DNA from: Salvator merianae
Taxonomy: Eukaryota; Chordata; Lepidosauria; Squamata; Teiidae
NCBI GenBank assembly: GCA_003586115.2
Contig: QVOM02000112.1
Location: 50,528,212-50,592,211 of the forward strand
DNA length: 64,000 bases
Direction of reading: 5' to 3'
This document shows positions 40,401 to 56,937 of the stretch, one piece after another. The notes below the pieces were generated by a model, which ran no database searches, was not told the origin of the DNA, and saw only the letters and a program-made list of their open reading frames with translations. Position 1 is the first letter of the stretch; every line of letters begins with the position of its first letter. The translations under genes were made by a program, and so were the position numbers.

Positions 40401-43400
40401 ACTTGTTCCTACAATGGCATAGCTCTGACTGGATTCTGGAGCTAAGTAAAAATGCTTGCACGGGCGAGTTCTTTAGAAGTTCTGTGGTTCTATGACCCCT
40501 TTGCATATTGTATGAAGTACAGGCCTTCAGCAAACAGTTCCCCAGCTTTCTATAACATGGGGTGGAAGTGAGAAGTGTAATCTCAGAAAATAAAAGCAGA
40601 TCTCTAAAATAACTTGTATCCATCAGTCCTAACTTTTCATTGTAACAGTCTATCAGTGTAACAGCGGTGAATCCTAATTCAGCAACAGAGCAACTATTTG
40701 AAAAGTAGCAGATTGCAGGTTCAACCTCTAGCAGTCCCCCAAAATGTTTGGCAAACCACTTCCCATATGCCTGCCAAGGAAACTCCATTGGTATGTTCCA
40801 AGGCATCAGCCAGCCTCTGGCTTCAGGACAGTGGGAACTGCCTTCCATTCCTATCAGCACAAGAATAACAGTTTGAGTAAAAGCTACTGAATACACAAAA
40901 GATAATAATGACTTACGTGTATCCATATTCTCAATTACATGGATAAGCTGAGATATATTGTTTGATAACTCCTCCTAAAAACATAAAGTTTTTTTTAAGT
41001 GCAGTAACAAATGCTGCAAAAACAGAATCCTTTGCCTTTTCAAAAGCTGTTTTCTTTAGAGCCCTCCAAATGTTTTTGTAATTATCTAGATTTGAAATAA
41101 TTTAAGTACTGATTAGGTCAAGTAGTAGAGCAATGGAACTTACCAAAATAAATGTGAAAAAATGGCCAAAGGGCATCAAGCTTAACCATGCATGTTTCAG
41201 ATTTAATGGCAAGGTGTGTGTATGAATTTCAAGAATTCTGATCCACATTTTTTCTTAACATAAAAACATACTTTACAAGAATCTTAGCTAATAAAAAATA
41301 TTTTCCATTTAATTCTTCTAACTCTTCCACAATCTTTTCCACACATACTTAGACCTTCAACCTACATAGGTTTTTCTGTTCAACAAAAAAAATCTTTACA
41401 AAATATGAAGCCCGATTCACTGATTAATTAACAAGGGGAGTATTTCAACATCCCAAATCCCAAACTTTAGTTAGTATGTATGAATTACTGACACTTTTAA
41501 AAAAGGGCTTTTCATCCTAGTCTATTGCACTTTTGTTGTGATAGGAGAAAAATAAAAAACCATTTTTCGAAAAAGAAGAGAAAAGCATTGGGTAGTGGCA
41601 AAGGCATTGAATTAGGACTTGGGAGTCCTACCTCCCCACACTTGGTCATGAAGTAGTCAGTGAGAATAGGCAAATTACTGTATCTCACCTTGACCTACCT
41701 CACATGGTTGATGTGAGGATAAAATGTTGAGGAGAATAATGTTTGCCACTTTGAACTCTTCAGAAGAAAGGTAGGCTACAAATGCAAAGCTGGTAATTTT
41801 AAGTTCTAAAACATCTCAGAAGTTTTCAAGTATACTAATATTGGTTTTGGTAATTTGTTAATATATTACTATATGTGTCATTGACTAGTTAAACAAATTA
41901 TGATTCATAAACCTGTAATTCTTTAGGTAGTAGACTGTATAGTATCACTATGCAAGCACACCTTCCAACTGAGTTGAAAGGCAGTGTAGCTGCTAAACTT
42001 GGAGTTCCGAAGATCAATTCCATCTAAGCCGTGAATTAAACATGACAGCAAAAAACCATTTGTATTCCTTAGACTGGCACGAGACAGACAAGTTTTCAGC
42101 ATTTGTTTACAGCATTTTTACCCCACACTTCGGCTGAATGAGGGTTCCCAGAGGTATTTACAAACGTAAGTAAAAACAACTAAGCAGAGCTATATACAAA
42201 CATCAAAACTGTTTTGAAACCCTATAAAATGGTTTGAAATACATGTATACTTGTCATGAATATGGATTATTAGTAACTGATACCTATTTTCTGACTACAG
42301 TTTGCTTCATCAAATGTCTTCAGATCTGATGAAGTGAACCGTAATCCACAAAAAACTGCCACAGTAGAAAAAAATCAGACTTAGTTTTTGGTGCAAGAGA
42401 CCAACAGACTTTCTTCTTTGGAAACAATGTACCATCCAATACTATGGATGTTTACAGAACCCTAAGCTCAACTGAGTTCAGCAGGACTTACACCTATGCA
42501 GGATAATACCCTTAGCACTAGCATATAACTATTCCCTATATGCTGTCCTGTCCTAAGAGCACCCAGCATTTCTGTTGGCGCAAAGTTTCAGCAGCACAGC
42601 TGTCTCCCTATGACTCAAACTGACACAGGACGGGATGGGTCGGATGTCCCTGACAAGCTGCCCCCCTTGAGACTAGTATAATATTTGTAAAGTACATTGT
42701 TGTGGATGAATAAACTAGCTGGTCTTCTGCTGCAACTAAGAATTACAAAAAAAAAATGAATTTAGTGCCACATAGTCTAGGTTTAGCAGCCTAATATTTG
42801 TGAGCTGCCTACGATCACAGCTTTTAGTATGCTACTGAAGACATCTCTTCACCCTGACGTTCAGTTCTTGAATTATTGTCTTCTTAACTCTTGCTTGCTT
42901 TATGCCATCTAGACATAACTGATTCTTGCCAACCACACTGGTTAACTCCCTCCAGACCGACCAGACTTCTACAAAATTTCTTAAGTCCGTCAGAGAGGTT
43001 TCATAGTTATTATAATTGAGTTTATCCAACTACTAGGTGGCTGGCCTCTTCCTCTTCTCCCACCTACTTTCTGTCGCATCACCATGTTTTTCAGGCAGTT
43101 TGATATTCTCATTATGTCCCAGAAGTATGGCAGTTTAAGCCCCATCATTTGCTCTTCTAATGGATATTGAAGTTTTATTTGGACGAGAATCCACTGATAG
43201 GTCTTTCCAGCTATCCCTGATATCCCGTGGAGCCTTTTCCAGTACTGAAGTTCAAAAACACCGACACATTTCCTATCTTGCTTTGTCGCAGTCCAACTTT
43301 TGCATCCATACAACACCACACTATAAACCATGACCATTATGTTTTAAATCAATTGTACAGTTAACAGTTTTTACTTTTATTTTTAATATTTTTAAAACTG

Positions 43401-44347
43401 CATTGAGATTATTTAATGAGAAGCAGTAGAAAATGTTTAATAATAATAATAATAAGATTAATAATAATAACAACGATGATGTTGCGCATAAGGCCAAAAC
43501 TGTGTTCAGCCACATAACTAAGGCTTAACTTCAGTATTAAGATTTTTTAATATTGAAAAAAATGATAAATATTTCCAAGTATACATCTACAGGCTTGTGT
43601 TGAAAATGAGATTTGCTTTGAGGTAAATATGCCTAAGGCTAGCCAGCAAGAATTCATTCTATTCACAAAGTGGAACCTTTCTAATAAATTTCAACATAAA
43701 GTGTACATACTTGCAGCAGAGGTTTATCTTGCATCCACATACAATAAAACAGCCCTTTCCATATTTTTAGCAATTCGTCTTGGCTGAAGGCACCTGAAAC
43801 AGAAAAATAAGTTCCGTATTAGAAAAAAATAGAAAGGTTTTAAGTTTGTCCTGAAACATTTTCACAACCCCCCCCCAGACATCTATTGTGCTCCTAACAA
43901 GAGACTGTCTTCACCTTTCCAAAGAAAGGTGATCAATACCTGTAACAACAATGTGTTTCCTCCTGCAGCTGTAGTATAACCATACCATTACTTAGTTCCT
44001 CTATCCCATTTTTCCTTTAAGTTAACTGGGTCTGCAAAGAGCATATCTTTTCGCTTATCTTTCCCTCTCCCATGCCGCCGGTCCCTCCGCCAGGAGAGAG
44101 CTATTCTGTTGAATAGCGTAGCCTACACATGCTTTCCTCTCAATCTGGCTTGACGCGCTGCTTTCCCCATGAACACCACGTGCTTCCCCCCAGATTTCTT
44201 ACTCGCCGAACTTTGGCTTCGGAGACTGATATAGCCACGTAGCTTTTTCAGCGCTCGATCTCGAATTCGTTTCTCGTTGGCAGCCAATCTCTGGGCGAAC
44301 TGGATCTCAGGAGACTGAACAGCAGAAGCGACAGCAGCGGGAGCCAT
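16308..44347 (-). CDS. RRP1B: Ribosomal RNA processing protein 1 homolog B, complete gene (16 coding exons)
   Basis: This nucleolar protein of the Nop52/RRP1 family acts in 60S subunit biogenesis. In mammals RRP1B also brings protein phosphatase 1 to nucleoli and pre-60S particles. I placed 16 exons with AG acceptors and GT donors. All phases agree and the coding length sums to 2226 nt, 741 residues plus stop (human 758). The Nop52 domain covers about residues 8-230 (EIQFAQRLAANEKRIRDRAL; QTFWQTMNREW; GIFETIVDQSPF). The motif FDYQSVADKLFELASRKNTP is at 295-314. A large Lys-rich middle is encoded by exon 13. A PP1-docking KVTF lies at 667-670, and the C-terminus is RPRAADFF. Position between PDXK and HSF2BP matches human RRP1B, although some N-terminal residues resemble human RRP1. 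No break was found. Confidence 0.95.
16990..17184 (-). repeat. tRNA-derived SINE (type A), minus strand
   Basis: In reverse it reads TGTAGCTCAGTGGTATTGC, GGTTGCCAGTTCAGTCCCC, AGTAGACGACAAACCAC and a tail whose complement is ttgttgttgttggg. It has the same head, body and tail as the copy at 5319-5496. Confidence 0.8.
17465..17710 (+). repeat. Dispersed repeat (L2-like LINE-associated block)
   Basis: It contains GGCTTGGGTGAAGAGGTATG, GAGGAAGACTGCTCCAGAGC and GGCTACCACAGAAAAGGCTC, a block seen very widely in squamate genomes. The family assignment is an inference. Confidence 0.55.
18062..18192. mobile_element. Palindromic hAT-type MITE
   Basis: CAGGGATGCTCAATCTCCAG at the left pairs with CTGCAGATTGAGCATG at the right. 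In the interior, GAACTAGATTTTCCAGAATTC pairs loosely with GGGAGTTGTAGTTCAGG. The CAGGGATG terminus and the foldback form are typical of a hAT MITE common in squamates. No clear target duplication remains. Confidence 0.65.
18561..18612. repeat. (TATATC)n / (TA)n microsatellite
   Basis: A short GTGTGT stretch followed by tandem CTATAT units and a (TA)n end. Confidence 0.9.
18852..18918 (-). CDS. RRP1B: RRP1B exon 15 (PP1-docking motif)
   Basis: Acceptor TTTTTGTAG and donor GTGAGT at 18851-18846. It enters in phase 0, leaves in phase 1 and encodes 22 residues, LSKRQSSISKKVTFGLNKNT plus TA. KVTF fits the protein phosphatase 1 RVxF-type docking consensus and aligns with the human SSSKKVTFGLNRNMTA segment. 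Confidence 0.93.
18919..20567 (-). other. RRP1B: RRP1B intron 14
   Basis: No coding signal. A segment around 20069-20160 (AGTAGCACCTTAGAGACTAAC..) resembles a dispersed squamate repeat. Nothing else was recognised. Confidence 0.7.
20568..20702 (-). CDS. RRP1B: RRP1B exon 14
   Basis: Acceptor CCCTGCAG and donor GTATAA, phase 0 at both ends, 45 codons. It begins EAGAAAGLLKNVKLKAGNDF and continues VKFETTAPPKPAFFRKTKGS. This aligns with the human ESDFVKFDTPFLPKPLFFRR block, which marks the RRP1B rather than the RRP1 tail. Confidence 0.95.
20703..21533 (-). other. RRP1B: RRP1B intron 13
   Basis: It contains the first of two similar about 220-bp direct repeats (21067-21290) that bracket exon 13. 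The rest is unassigned. Confidence 0.75.
21067..21290. repeat. Dispersed direct repeat, copy 1
   Basis: It shares long runs with 22449-22665: ctctttgctgaca, ttggtatcaaga and ctccttgtatgtatgccag, followed by acattgttg and agccactgatgaaggacag. It has the same orientation and divergent ends. The family was not identified. Confidence 0.8.
21534..22240 (-). CDS. RRP1B: RRP1B exon 13 (large Lys-rich exon)
   Basis: Acceptor TTTGTTGACAG at 22251-22241 and donor GTAAGT at 21533-21528. It enters in phase 1, leaves in phase 0 and encodes 236 residues. The product is highly charged, with repeated basic clusters such as KKRKNRKRKS, KKRQKKC, LKRKQK and KRKRKIK. These are likely nuclear and nucleolar localisation signals and RNA-binding surface. 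Like its mammalian counterpart it is poorly conserved outside the basic patches; identity rests on size, position, phase and composition. Confidence 0.9.
22285..22365 (-). repeat. L2-like LINE 3' tail
   Basis: The stretch tttatttatatttctatcccactctatacc..gagtgggtcacaataaaatcac is, in reverse, the 3' end type shared with 48991-49075. Confidence 0.5.
22449..22665. repeat. Dispersed direct repeat, copy 2
   Basis: This is the partner of 21067-21290. Shared runs include ctctttgctgaca, tttggtatcaagaga, ctccttgtatgtatgccag and cagccactgatgaaggacag. The two lie about 1.38 kb apart, in the same orientation, on either side of exon 13. Confidence 0.8.
22715..22840 (-). CDS. RRP1B: RRP1B exon 12
   Basis: Acceptor CATTTTAG and donor GTAGGA, phase 1 at both ends, 126 nt. 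It encodes TFPQDDFPEDVSTDEDDDTF followed by SRRKWKRKSGKPLDEAKLGE. The acidic VSTDEDDD stretch aligns with the human ISADEDDQ segment. Confidence 0.92.
22841..23914 (-). other. RRP1B: RRP1B intron 11
   Basis: An AAAT/GAAT microsatellite at 23262-23300. Nothing else was recognised. Confidence 0.7.
23262..23300. repeat. (AAAT/GAAT)n microsatellite
   Basis: Tandem AATA units grading into AATG units. Confidence 0.85.
23915..23934 (-). CDS. RRP1B: RRP1B exon 11 (20-nt microexon)
   Basis: Acceptor TTTTCCAG at 23942-23935 and donor GTGAGA at 23914-23909. The 20-nt exon enters in phase 2, leaves in phase 1 and supplies FQDLAEG, which matches human FQDLSEG right after the KK encoded at the previous junction. 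It is below normal ORF detection limits, but the phase and residue matches are exact. Confidence 0.92.
23935..24406 (-). other. RRP1B: RRP1B intron 10
   Basis: Mostly occupied by a reversed CR1 3' fragment (24085-24360). Confidence 0.8.
24085..24360 (-). mobile_element. CR1 LINE 3' fragment
   Basis: On the plus strand it reads aacataagaggaaccctgat, ggccc.atctagtccagcac and cctgtccctccaacctggag, colinear with 4117-4615. It has no open frame. Confidence 0.75.
24407..24504 (-). CDS. RRP1B: RRP1B exon 10
   Basis: Acceptor TTTGCCAG and donor GTAAGT. It enters in phase 0 and leaves in phase 2. It encodes FDYQSVADKLFELASRKNTP then TFNRKRIYKVVKK. It is strongly conserved with the human FDYKAVADRLLEMTSRKNTP motif that follows the Nop52 domain. 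Confidence 0.96.
24754..24951 (-). repeat. tRNA-derived SINE (type A) with expanded trinucleotide tail
   Basis: In reverse it has the tRNA-like head GTGGCTGTAGCTCATTGATA, the body found at 5319-5496, and a tail now made of CAG and CAA triplets (ttgttgttgttgctgctgct on the plus strand). Confidence 0.75.
25040..25165. mobile_element. Truncated PIF/Harbinger-like MITE
   Basis: GAAAGAAAACAGCTACTCAT and ATTCTCTAACTCTGAAAGTG match the right half of the elements at 45496 and 63174, but both termini are gone. Confidence 0.5.
25430..25520 (+). repeat. L2-like LINE 3' tail
   Basis: TTTTATTGCTGCAACCCGAC..GGATAGGATAAAAATGCC followed by (AATA)n has the layout of the L2 tail at 33170-33240. Confidence 0.5.
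25565..25656 (-). CDS. RRP1B: RRP1B exon 9
   Basis: Acceptor TTCATCTAG and donor GTATAT. It enters in phase 1 and leaves in phase 0, 31 residues ending DDNIGPVLQ, which joins FDY of exon 10 as in human GPLLQ-FDY. The N-terminal half is variable acidic linker. Confidence 0.93.
25924..26350 (-). mobile_element. CR1 LINE 3' fragment
   Basis: On the plus strand it has AGAACATAAGAAATGCTTTG, TGGCCCATCC and, further on, GTGGCAGTGAATTCCAAAGT and TTTTGTCTCTCTTGACTCTT. This is the usual order of a CR1 3' region read backwards. The frames are broken. Confidence 0.7.
27060..27690 (+). mobile_element. BovB (RTE) LINE 3' fragment
   Basis: A frame at 27248-27433 carries the BovB signature TYGCESWIIRKVECQRINAF and then ELWCWRRLLRVPWTARGSKQ. 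Downstream frames continue with GKRRRGQQVMRWIDSAMEAM and the GVxKSQT end. Frameshifts and stops show it is dead. BovB is a non-LTR retrotransposon with a patchy, horizontally spread distribution that is abundant in squamates, so this is the best lineage marker in the window. Confidence 0.92.
27713..28140 (+). mobile_element. DIRS-type tyrosine-recombinase fragment
   Basis: The translation contains PKVNSLFHHTE, HRLEKLWHKLEICRTLKVFF and then, after frameshifts, AYRSMGLTIPTNITAHLTKS and ATWKLASSFLKHYKLDM. These match the C-terminal part of the tyrosine recombinase of DIRS retrotransposons and align with the copy at 62380-63010. The catalytic HxxR is HLTK, so the Arg is replaced and the enzyme is inactive. 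It begins about 20 bp after the BovB end. Confidence 0.8.
28500..28960 (-). mobile_element. CR1 LINE ORF fragment
   Basis: Read on the minus strand, QEKDLGVLVDNSVKILPQCS is recognisable as the CR1 ORF2 motif after the reverse transcriptase core (compare CEKDLGVLVDHRLNMSQQCD near 31050-31110). It is full of stops. The rest follows CR1 layout at low identity. Confidence 0.65.
29470..29860 (+). repeat. L2-like LINE 3' remnant
   Basis: It begins with GCTCAAGAAAGGCTC and TTAAGGTTTTAAAGGTCAGC, a squamate repeat block also seen at 7610 and 17465. It ends with TGTAGCCTGCTGTGAGACCT and GGATACAGATGTAAAAATAC, which is L2 tail layout. Confidence 0.5.
30594..31722 (+). mobile_element. CR1 LINE, 5'-truncated, with a long open ORF2
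   Basis: An uninterrupted frame from about 30596 to 31645 covers the reverse transcriptase from AFDKVSHTILIEK onward. It includes GVPQGSVLGPLLFNIFINDL, the catalytic FADDTKLGG (FADD at 30841-30852), CEKDLGVLVD, and the C-terminal YEERLKDLGMFSLQKRRLRG and LPQEVVGSPSLEIFKDRLDR. It is followed by TTGGACTCGATGACCCTGGA and a TGATTCTTTGATTCTA end typical of CR1. The 5' break is immediately before AFD. About 345 codons without a stop mark a fairly young copy. It runs opposite to RRP1B in its intron 8. Confidence 0.93.
31985..33240 (+). mobile_element. L2-like LINE remnant
   Basis: Degraded frames give VALNIMDHGI (compare AFDTVDHGIL), a GVPQG-like block at 32185-32205, DNTQFG near the YADDTQL site, and LNLNPDK at about 32385. 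Later parts give FKVLSLMCKDLNNLGAGYL. The 3' end has CCCTGGGACCACCCAGTGAA, GGGCAGGATACAAATG and (TAAA)n at 33217-33238. Many stops and shifts. Confidence 0.8.
33519..33679 (-). CDS. RRP1B: RRP1B exon 8 (end of Nop52 domain)
   Basis: Acceptor GCTTTAG at 33686-33680 and donor GTAGGG. It enters in phase 2 and leaves in phase 1. It encodes DHLLLQAIIRGIFETIVDQS, PFAIEDLMKELK and an acidic Ser-rich linker (SDDSSEDELSDEEN). GIFETIV and AIEDLM resemble human RRP1 slightly more than human RRP1B. The acidic serines are plausible CK2 sites. Confidence 0.95.
33680..34163 (-). other. RRP1B: RRP1B intron 7
   Basis: 484 bp, no recognisable feature besides the splice sites. Confidence 0.85.
34164..34228 (-). 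CDS. RRP1B: RRP1B exon 7
   Basis: Acceptor TTTTTTACAG and donor GTATGT. It enters in phase 0 and leaves in phase 2. It encodes LTADQNLRFIEPFCRIVAKT plus K, aligned with human LTADQNLKFIDPFCKIAAKT. Confidence 0.95.
34229..35386 (-). other. RRP1B: RRP1B intron 6
   Basis: AT-rich, nothing recognised. Confidence 0.8.
35387..35516 (-). CDS. RRP1B: RRP1B exon 6
   Basis: Acceptor TTTTTTAG and donor GTAGGA. It enters in phase 2 and leaves in phase 0, 44 residues with GNAPVGIKMHFIDIYLEELA and KVGTKE, aligned with human GVRFHFIDIYLDELSKVGGKE. Confidence 0.95.
35517..37227 (-). other. RRP1B: RRP1B intron 5
   Basis: It contains a type A SINE on the plus strand (35948-36126). The rest is unassigned. 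Confidence 0.8.
35948..36126 (+). repeat. tRNA-derived SINE (type A)
   Basis: The head is GCACCGTAGCTCAGTGGTAA, the body is TAGGCAATGGCAAAACTCCA, then AGGTGCCCATGGAGGCAACC, AGGAGTTGGCCATGACTCAA and a CAACAACAGCAACAA tail. Confidence 0.85.
37228..37289 (-). CDS. RRP1B: RRP1B exon 5
   Basis: Acceptor CTGATCCAG and donor GTAAGT. It enters in phase 0 and leaves in phase 2. It encodes LIRMMLRQSFEVLKRNGWNE, aligned with human LIRLVLRQSFEVLKRNGWEE. Confidence 0.96.
37290..38827 (-). other. RRP1B: RRP1B intron 4
   Basis: AT-rich. No exon or clear repeat was recognised. Confidence 0.75.
38828..38913 (-). CDS. RRP1B: RRP1B exon 4
   Basis: Acceptor TTTCCCTGCAG and donor GTAAAC. It enters in phase 1 and leaves in phase 0. 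It encodes HLFVQTFWQTMNREWNGIDR then LRLDKFYM, the most conserved stretch of the Nop52 domain. Confidence 0.96.
38961..39073. mobile_element. Palindromic MITE, GGxCCTTTCTGCAC family, short copy
   Basis: The left end GGTCCTTTCTGCACTGGGAC is mirrored by the right end AGACCCAGTCAGAAAGGGCC. The internal CCTATTCTGGGCCTGCCAT pairs with GGCAGGCCCCTATTCC-type sequence. It is the same family as 62463-62643. Confidence 0.7.
39231..39323. mobile_element. Palindromic MITE, CAGGGCTGCCA ends
   Basis: CAGGGCTGCCAACTTTGGCT at the left and TTATCTGGCAGCCCTG at the right form a foldback, with AATCAGCCA and TGGCTGATT pairing inside. About 93 bp. A hAT-like end is possible; no target duplication was seen. Confidence 0.65.
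39760..40020. repeat. Degenerate about 130-bp tandem duplication
   Basis: Two units in series share the order CAGTGAT(GA)TC, CTCTTTGCCAG or CTCTTCCAGC, then AAGG(C)AGGGG or AAGGGAGGAA, TTTCTCCxxGxACA, and GGAA(A)GAG then (G)CATTTATAGAGG or GCTTAAAGAGG. They are diverged and short. Confidence 0.6.
40917..40974 (-). CDS. RRP1B: RRP1B exon 3
   Basis: Acceptor TGTTTTTAG and donor GTAAGT. It enters in phase 0 and leaves in phase 1. It encodes EELSNNISQLIHVIENMDT, aligned with human EELANTISQLVHAVNN. Confidence 0.95.
41590..41800 (+). repeat. tRNA-derived SINE with L2-like tail (type B)
   Basis: GGGTAGTGGCAAAGGCATTG, ATTAGGACTTGGGAGTCCTA, TTGACCTACCTCACATGGTT, GTTGATGTGAGGATAAAATG and GAAAGGTAGGCTACAAATG follow the order of a common squamate SINE whose 3' end resembles L2. 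It is a different family from the type A SINEs. Confidence 0.75.
42840..43330 (-). mobile_element. Divergent BovB/RTE LINE fragment
   Basis: On the minus strand a frame gives VVLYGCKSWTATKQDRKCVG, FELQYWKRLHGISGIAGKTY and QWILVQIKLQYPLEEQMMG, and later GGRRGRGQPPSSWI. This is the same YGCxSWT..FELxxWxRLL..RRGR order as the BovB copy at 27060. It is old. Confidence 0.75.
43711..43793 (-). CDS. RRP1B: RRP1B exon 2
   Basis: Acceptor TCTGTTTCAG and donor GTATGT. It enters in phase 1 and leaves in phase 0. It encodes AFSQDELLKIWKGLFYCMWM then QDKPLLQ. WMQDKPLLQ equals human RRP1, while human RRP1B has WVQDEPLLQ. Confidence 0.96.
43794..44202 (-). other. RRP1B: RRP1B intron 1
   Basis: 409 bp, GC content rising towards exon 1. 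No repeat or RNA gene was recognised. Confidence 0.85.
44203..44347 (-). CDS. RRP1B: RRP1B exon 1 (start codon)
   Basis: The ATG at 44347-44345 has a good context (GAGCCATG on the plus strand reads as CAT GGCTC). It encodes MAPAAVASAVQSPEIQFAQR, LAANEKRIRDRALKKLRGYI and SLRSQSSA, leaving in phase 1 at GCGA|GTAAGA. The MAPA start and EIQFAQRL are as in human RRP1B. The frame past the donor is intron. Confidence 0.95.
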
Positions 44348-44470
44348 GATCTATTAGTTAACATCCCCCTTCTCATCTAACAGAATGCACCGCTCTAGGG
44401 GTGGGACTGGGACAGTAGGAGCGCCGGGCAGCGTAGCGAACGCTTACGGATGACGTCACAGCCACTATGC
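44348..44470 (-). promoter_or_regulatory. RRP1B: RRP1B proximal promoter with a CRE
   Basis: A CpG-containing stretch directly upstream of the start codon. A perfect palindromic cAMP-response element, TGACGTCA, lies at 44451-44458, about 104 bp before the ATG. No TATA box is evident. Binding by CREB/ATF factors is an inference from the motif. Confidence 0.7.
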
Positions 44471-45495
44471 GTCGCACACCATAAAGGTTAACGTTACAAA
44501 CGTTCTAGGAAGTCAACTCGATAGCGGGAGGAAAAAGCGGAAAGCGATGGATAAACCATTTGTCTTCTACGGGGGGCGGCAAGCAATTTAAAAACAATGG
44601 AGTCGTTAAAAAAGAAAATAAGAACATAAAACAATAACACCTCAAGGATACAGGCCCAGAAATATGAGCAGGCCTGTGTTGAATGAATGTATTCTATTGC
44701 TGGCGGAGGGAATGAAAGAACTTACGTTAGTGTTCACTTTTTGTTAATTTAGATGAAGGCTGAAACCAATCACGACTGTTTGCAGCAACCCTTTAAACCA
44801 GAAGTTGCTATATTTGCCCAGAAAGAAAAAGGAAGTCCCTATTCAGGCAATGCTTTAGTTATTTGTTTGCTAAATTTATCGTCCTCTTTCCACCATGTGG
44901 TCTTGAGGTACAGAGTGAAGACCAAGGCCAGCCAAAGCACTTTTTGTAGAGTCATTTAAGGTATTTTGCTGCCAGAGTCAGAGTAATAAAAAGGTAGTTC
45001 CGTCCCCACCAAGACCATGCCAGCCGAGTTAATGGAGACATAAGTTACCACAAGCATCTCTTCCTTTTTCCTGACAGGAAGGCTACATTTATAATAGATA
45101 ACGACGTACTGCTTTTCCATAACATTCAAGACGTGGTATTCTGCCTCCCTTTGTTGATGGCTAATCTTATTTAGCCAGTTGGTTTGCACTGAAGTATACA
45201 TTTTTTAAAAAGTCTGTCTTTAATACTACAAATTATCTTGCTACACAATTGATATTTTAAGTAATCTCATTTGTTCTGCCAGGAATCGAACACTACTCCA
45301 TTGTCATTCCCAAATCAGCTTAAAACAGGCGTACTTCTTGCTACACTTTCTGCAGTATTGTTTAGTTGTCTTGCTGAATGTTGACCTTAATGTTACCATC
45401 ACTTTTAACTGTAGAGCGAGCCCATAGAACACGGTGGTTATTCGAAGTGTGTGGATCTTCACTTTGGTCTGTGGTTTCCCACCCTTATTTTCTAT
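44471..45495. other. RRP1B-HSF2BP intergenic region, middle
   Basis: No exon or repeat recognised with confidence; CpG content is low between the two promoters. Confidence 0.6.
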
Positions 45496-45720
45496 TGCAC
45501 TCACACCTACGTTTTCATCCAGCTTCAGTCCACCTTCAGAGTGACAGAACACATCGGGTAAAGTGACTGATCATTTTTCTTTCCATACTAACTAATCCAA
45601 AGGTTGTTGTTTTTTTAATTAGAGAATGCGAAAAAGAAAACAGTTTATCACTATTCTGGTGTGTTCTCTGGCTCTGAAAGTGGACTGAAGCTGGATTAAA
45701 ACTTAGGAATGAATGCAGCC
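45496..45720. mobile_element. PIF/Harbinger-like MITE, copy in the HSF2BP upstream region
   Basis: ATCCAGCTTCAGTCCACCTT on the left pairs with AGTGGACTGAAGCTGGAT on the right. The middle is collinear with 63174-63397. The termini are decayed. It ends about 190 bp before the HSF2BP candidate ATG at 45913. Confidence 0.7.
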
Positions 45721-45779
45721 AAAAAGAAGTGCTGAACACAAACATCCGAAGCCACGTAGTAGCAGCAGCCCTTTCCTAT

Positions 45780-45912
45780 ATAAGCTAGCGACGCGCTTAG
45801 ATAGGTCCGCCGCCCGGCAGAGTAGTTGTCAATCACGTGGCCAATCGGGGGCGGGGCGCTGGCTGCGTACTGTATATTCTATTTTGTTTCGGTTGCTGCT
45901 GCTTTCTCTGCT
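45780..45912 (+). promoter_or_regulatory. HSF2BP: HSF2BP promoter (E-box, CCAAT, GC box)
   Basis: CpG-rich DNA with an E-box CACGTG at 45834-45839, CCAAT at 45841-45845 and a GC box GGGGGCGGGGC at 45847-45857, in that order. A GTATATT sequence follows at about 45870. The spacing suggests transcription starting near 45880-45910. Factor binding is inferred from motifs. Confidence 0.7.

Positions 45913-56937
<11,025 letters not shown>

Larger units (their letters stand above)
38914..40916 (-). other. RRP1B: RRP1B intron 3
   Basis: It contains two short palindromic elements (38961-39073 and 39231-39323) and a degenerate tandem duplication (39760-40020). Confidence 0.75.
40975..43710 (-). other. 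RRP1B: RRP1B intron 2
   Basis: It contains a tRNA-type SINE (41590-41800) and a reversed BovB fragment (42840-43330). A weak L2-like tail on the minus strand lies near 42110-42170. The rest is unassigned. Confidence 0.75.

Noticed and set aside
40655..40800. Possible further type A SINE
   Set aside because: A GTTCAACC-like B box and GGCAAACCACTTCC are present, but the A box, remaining body and tail are not convincing.
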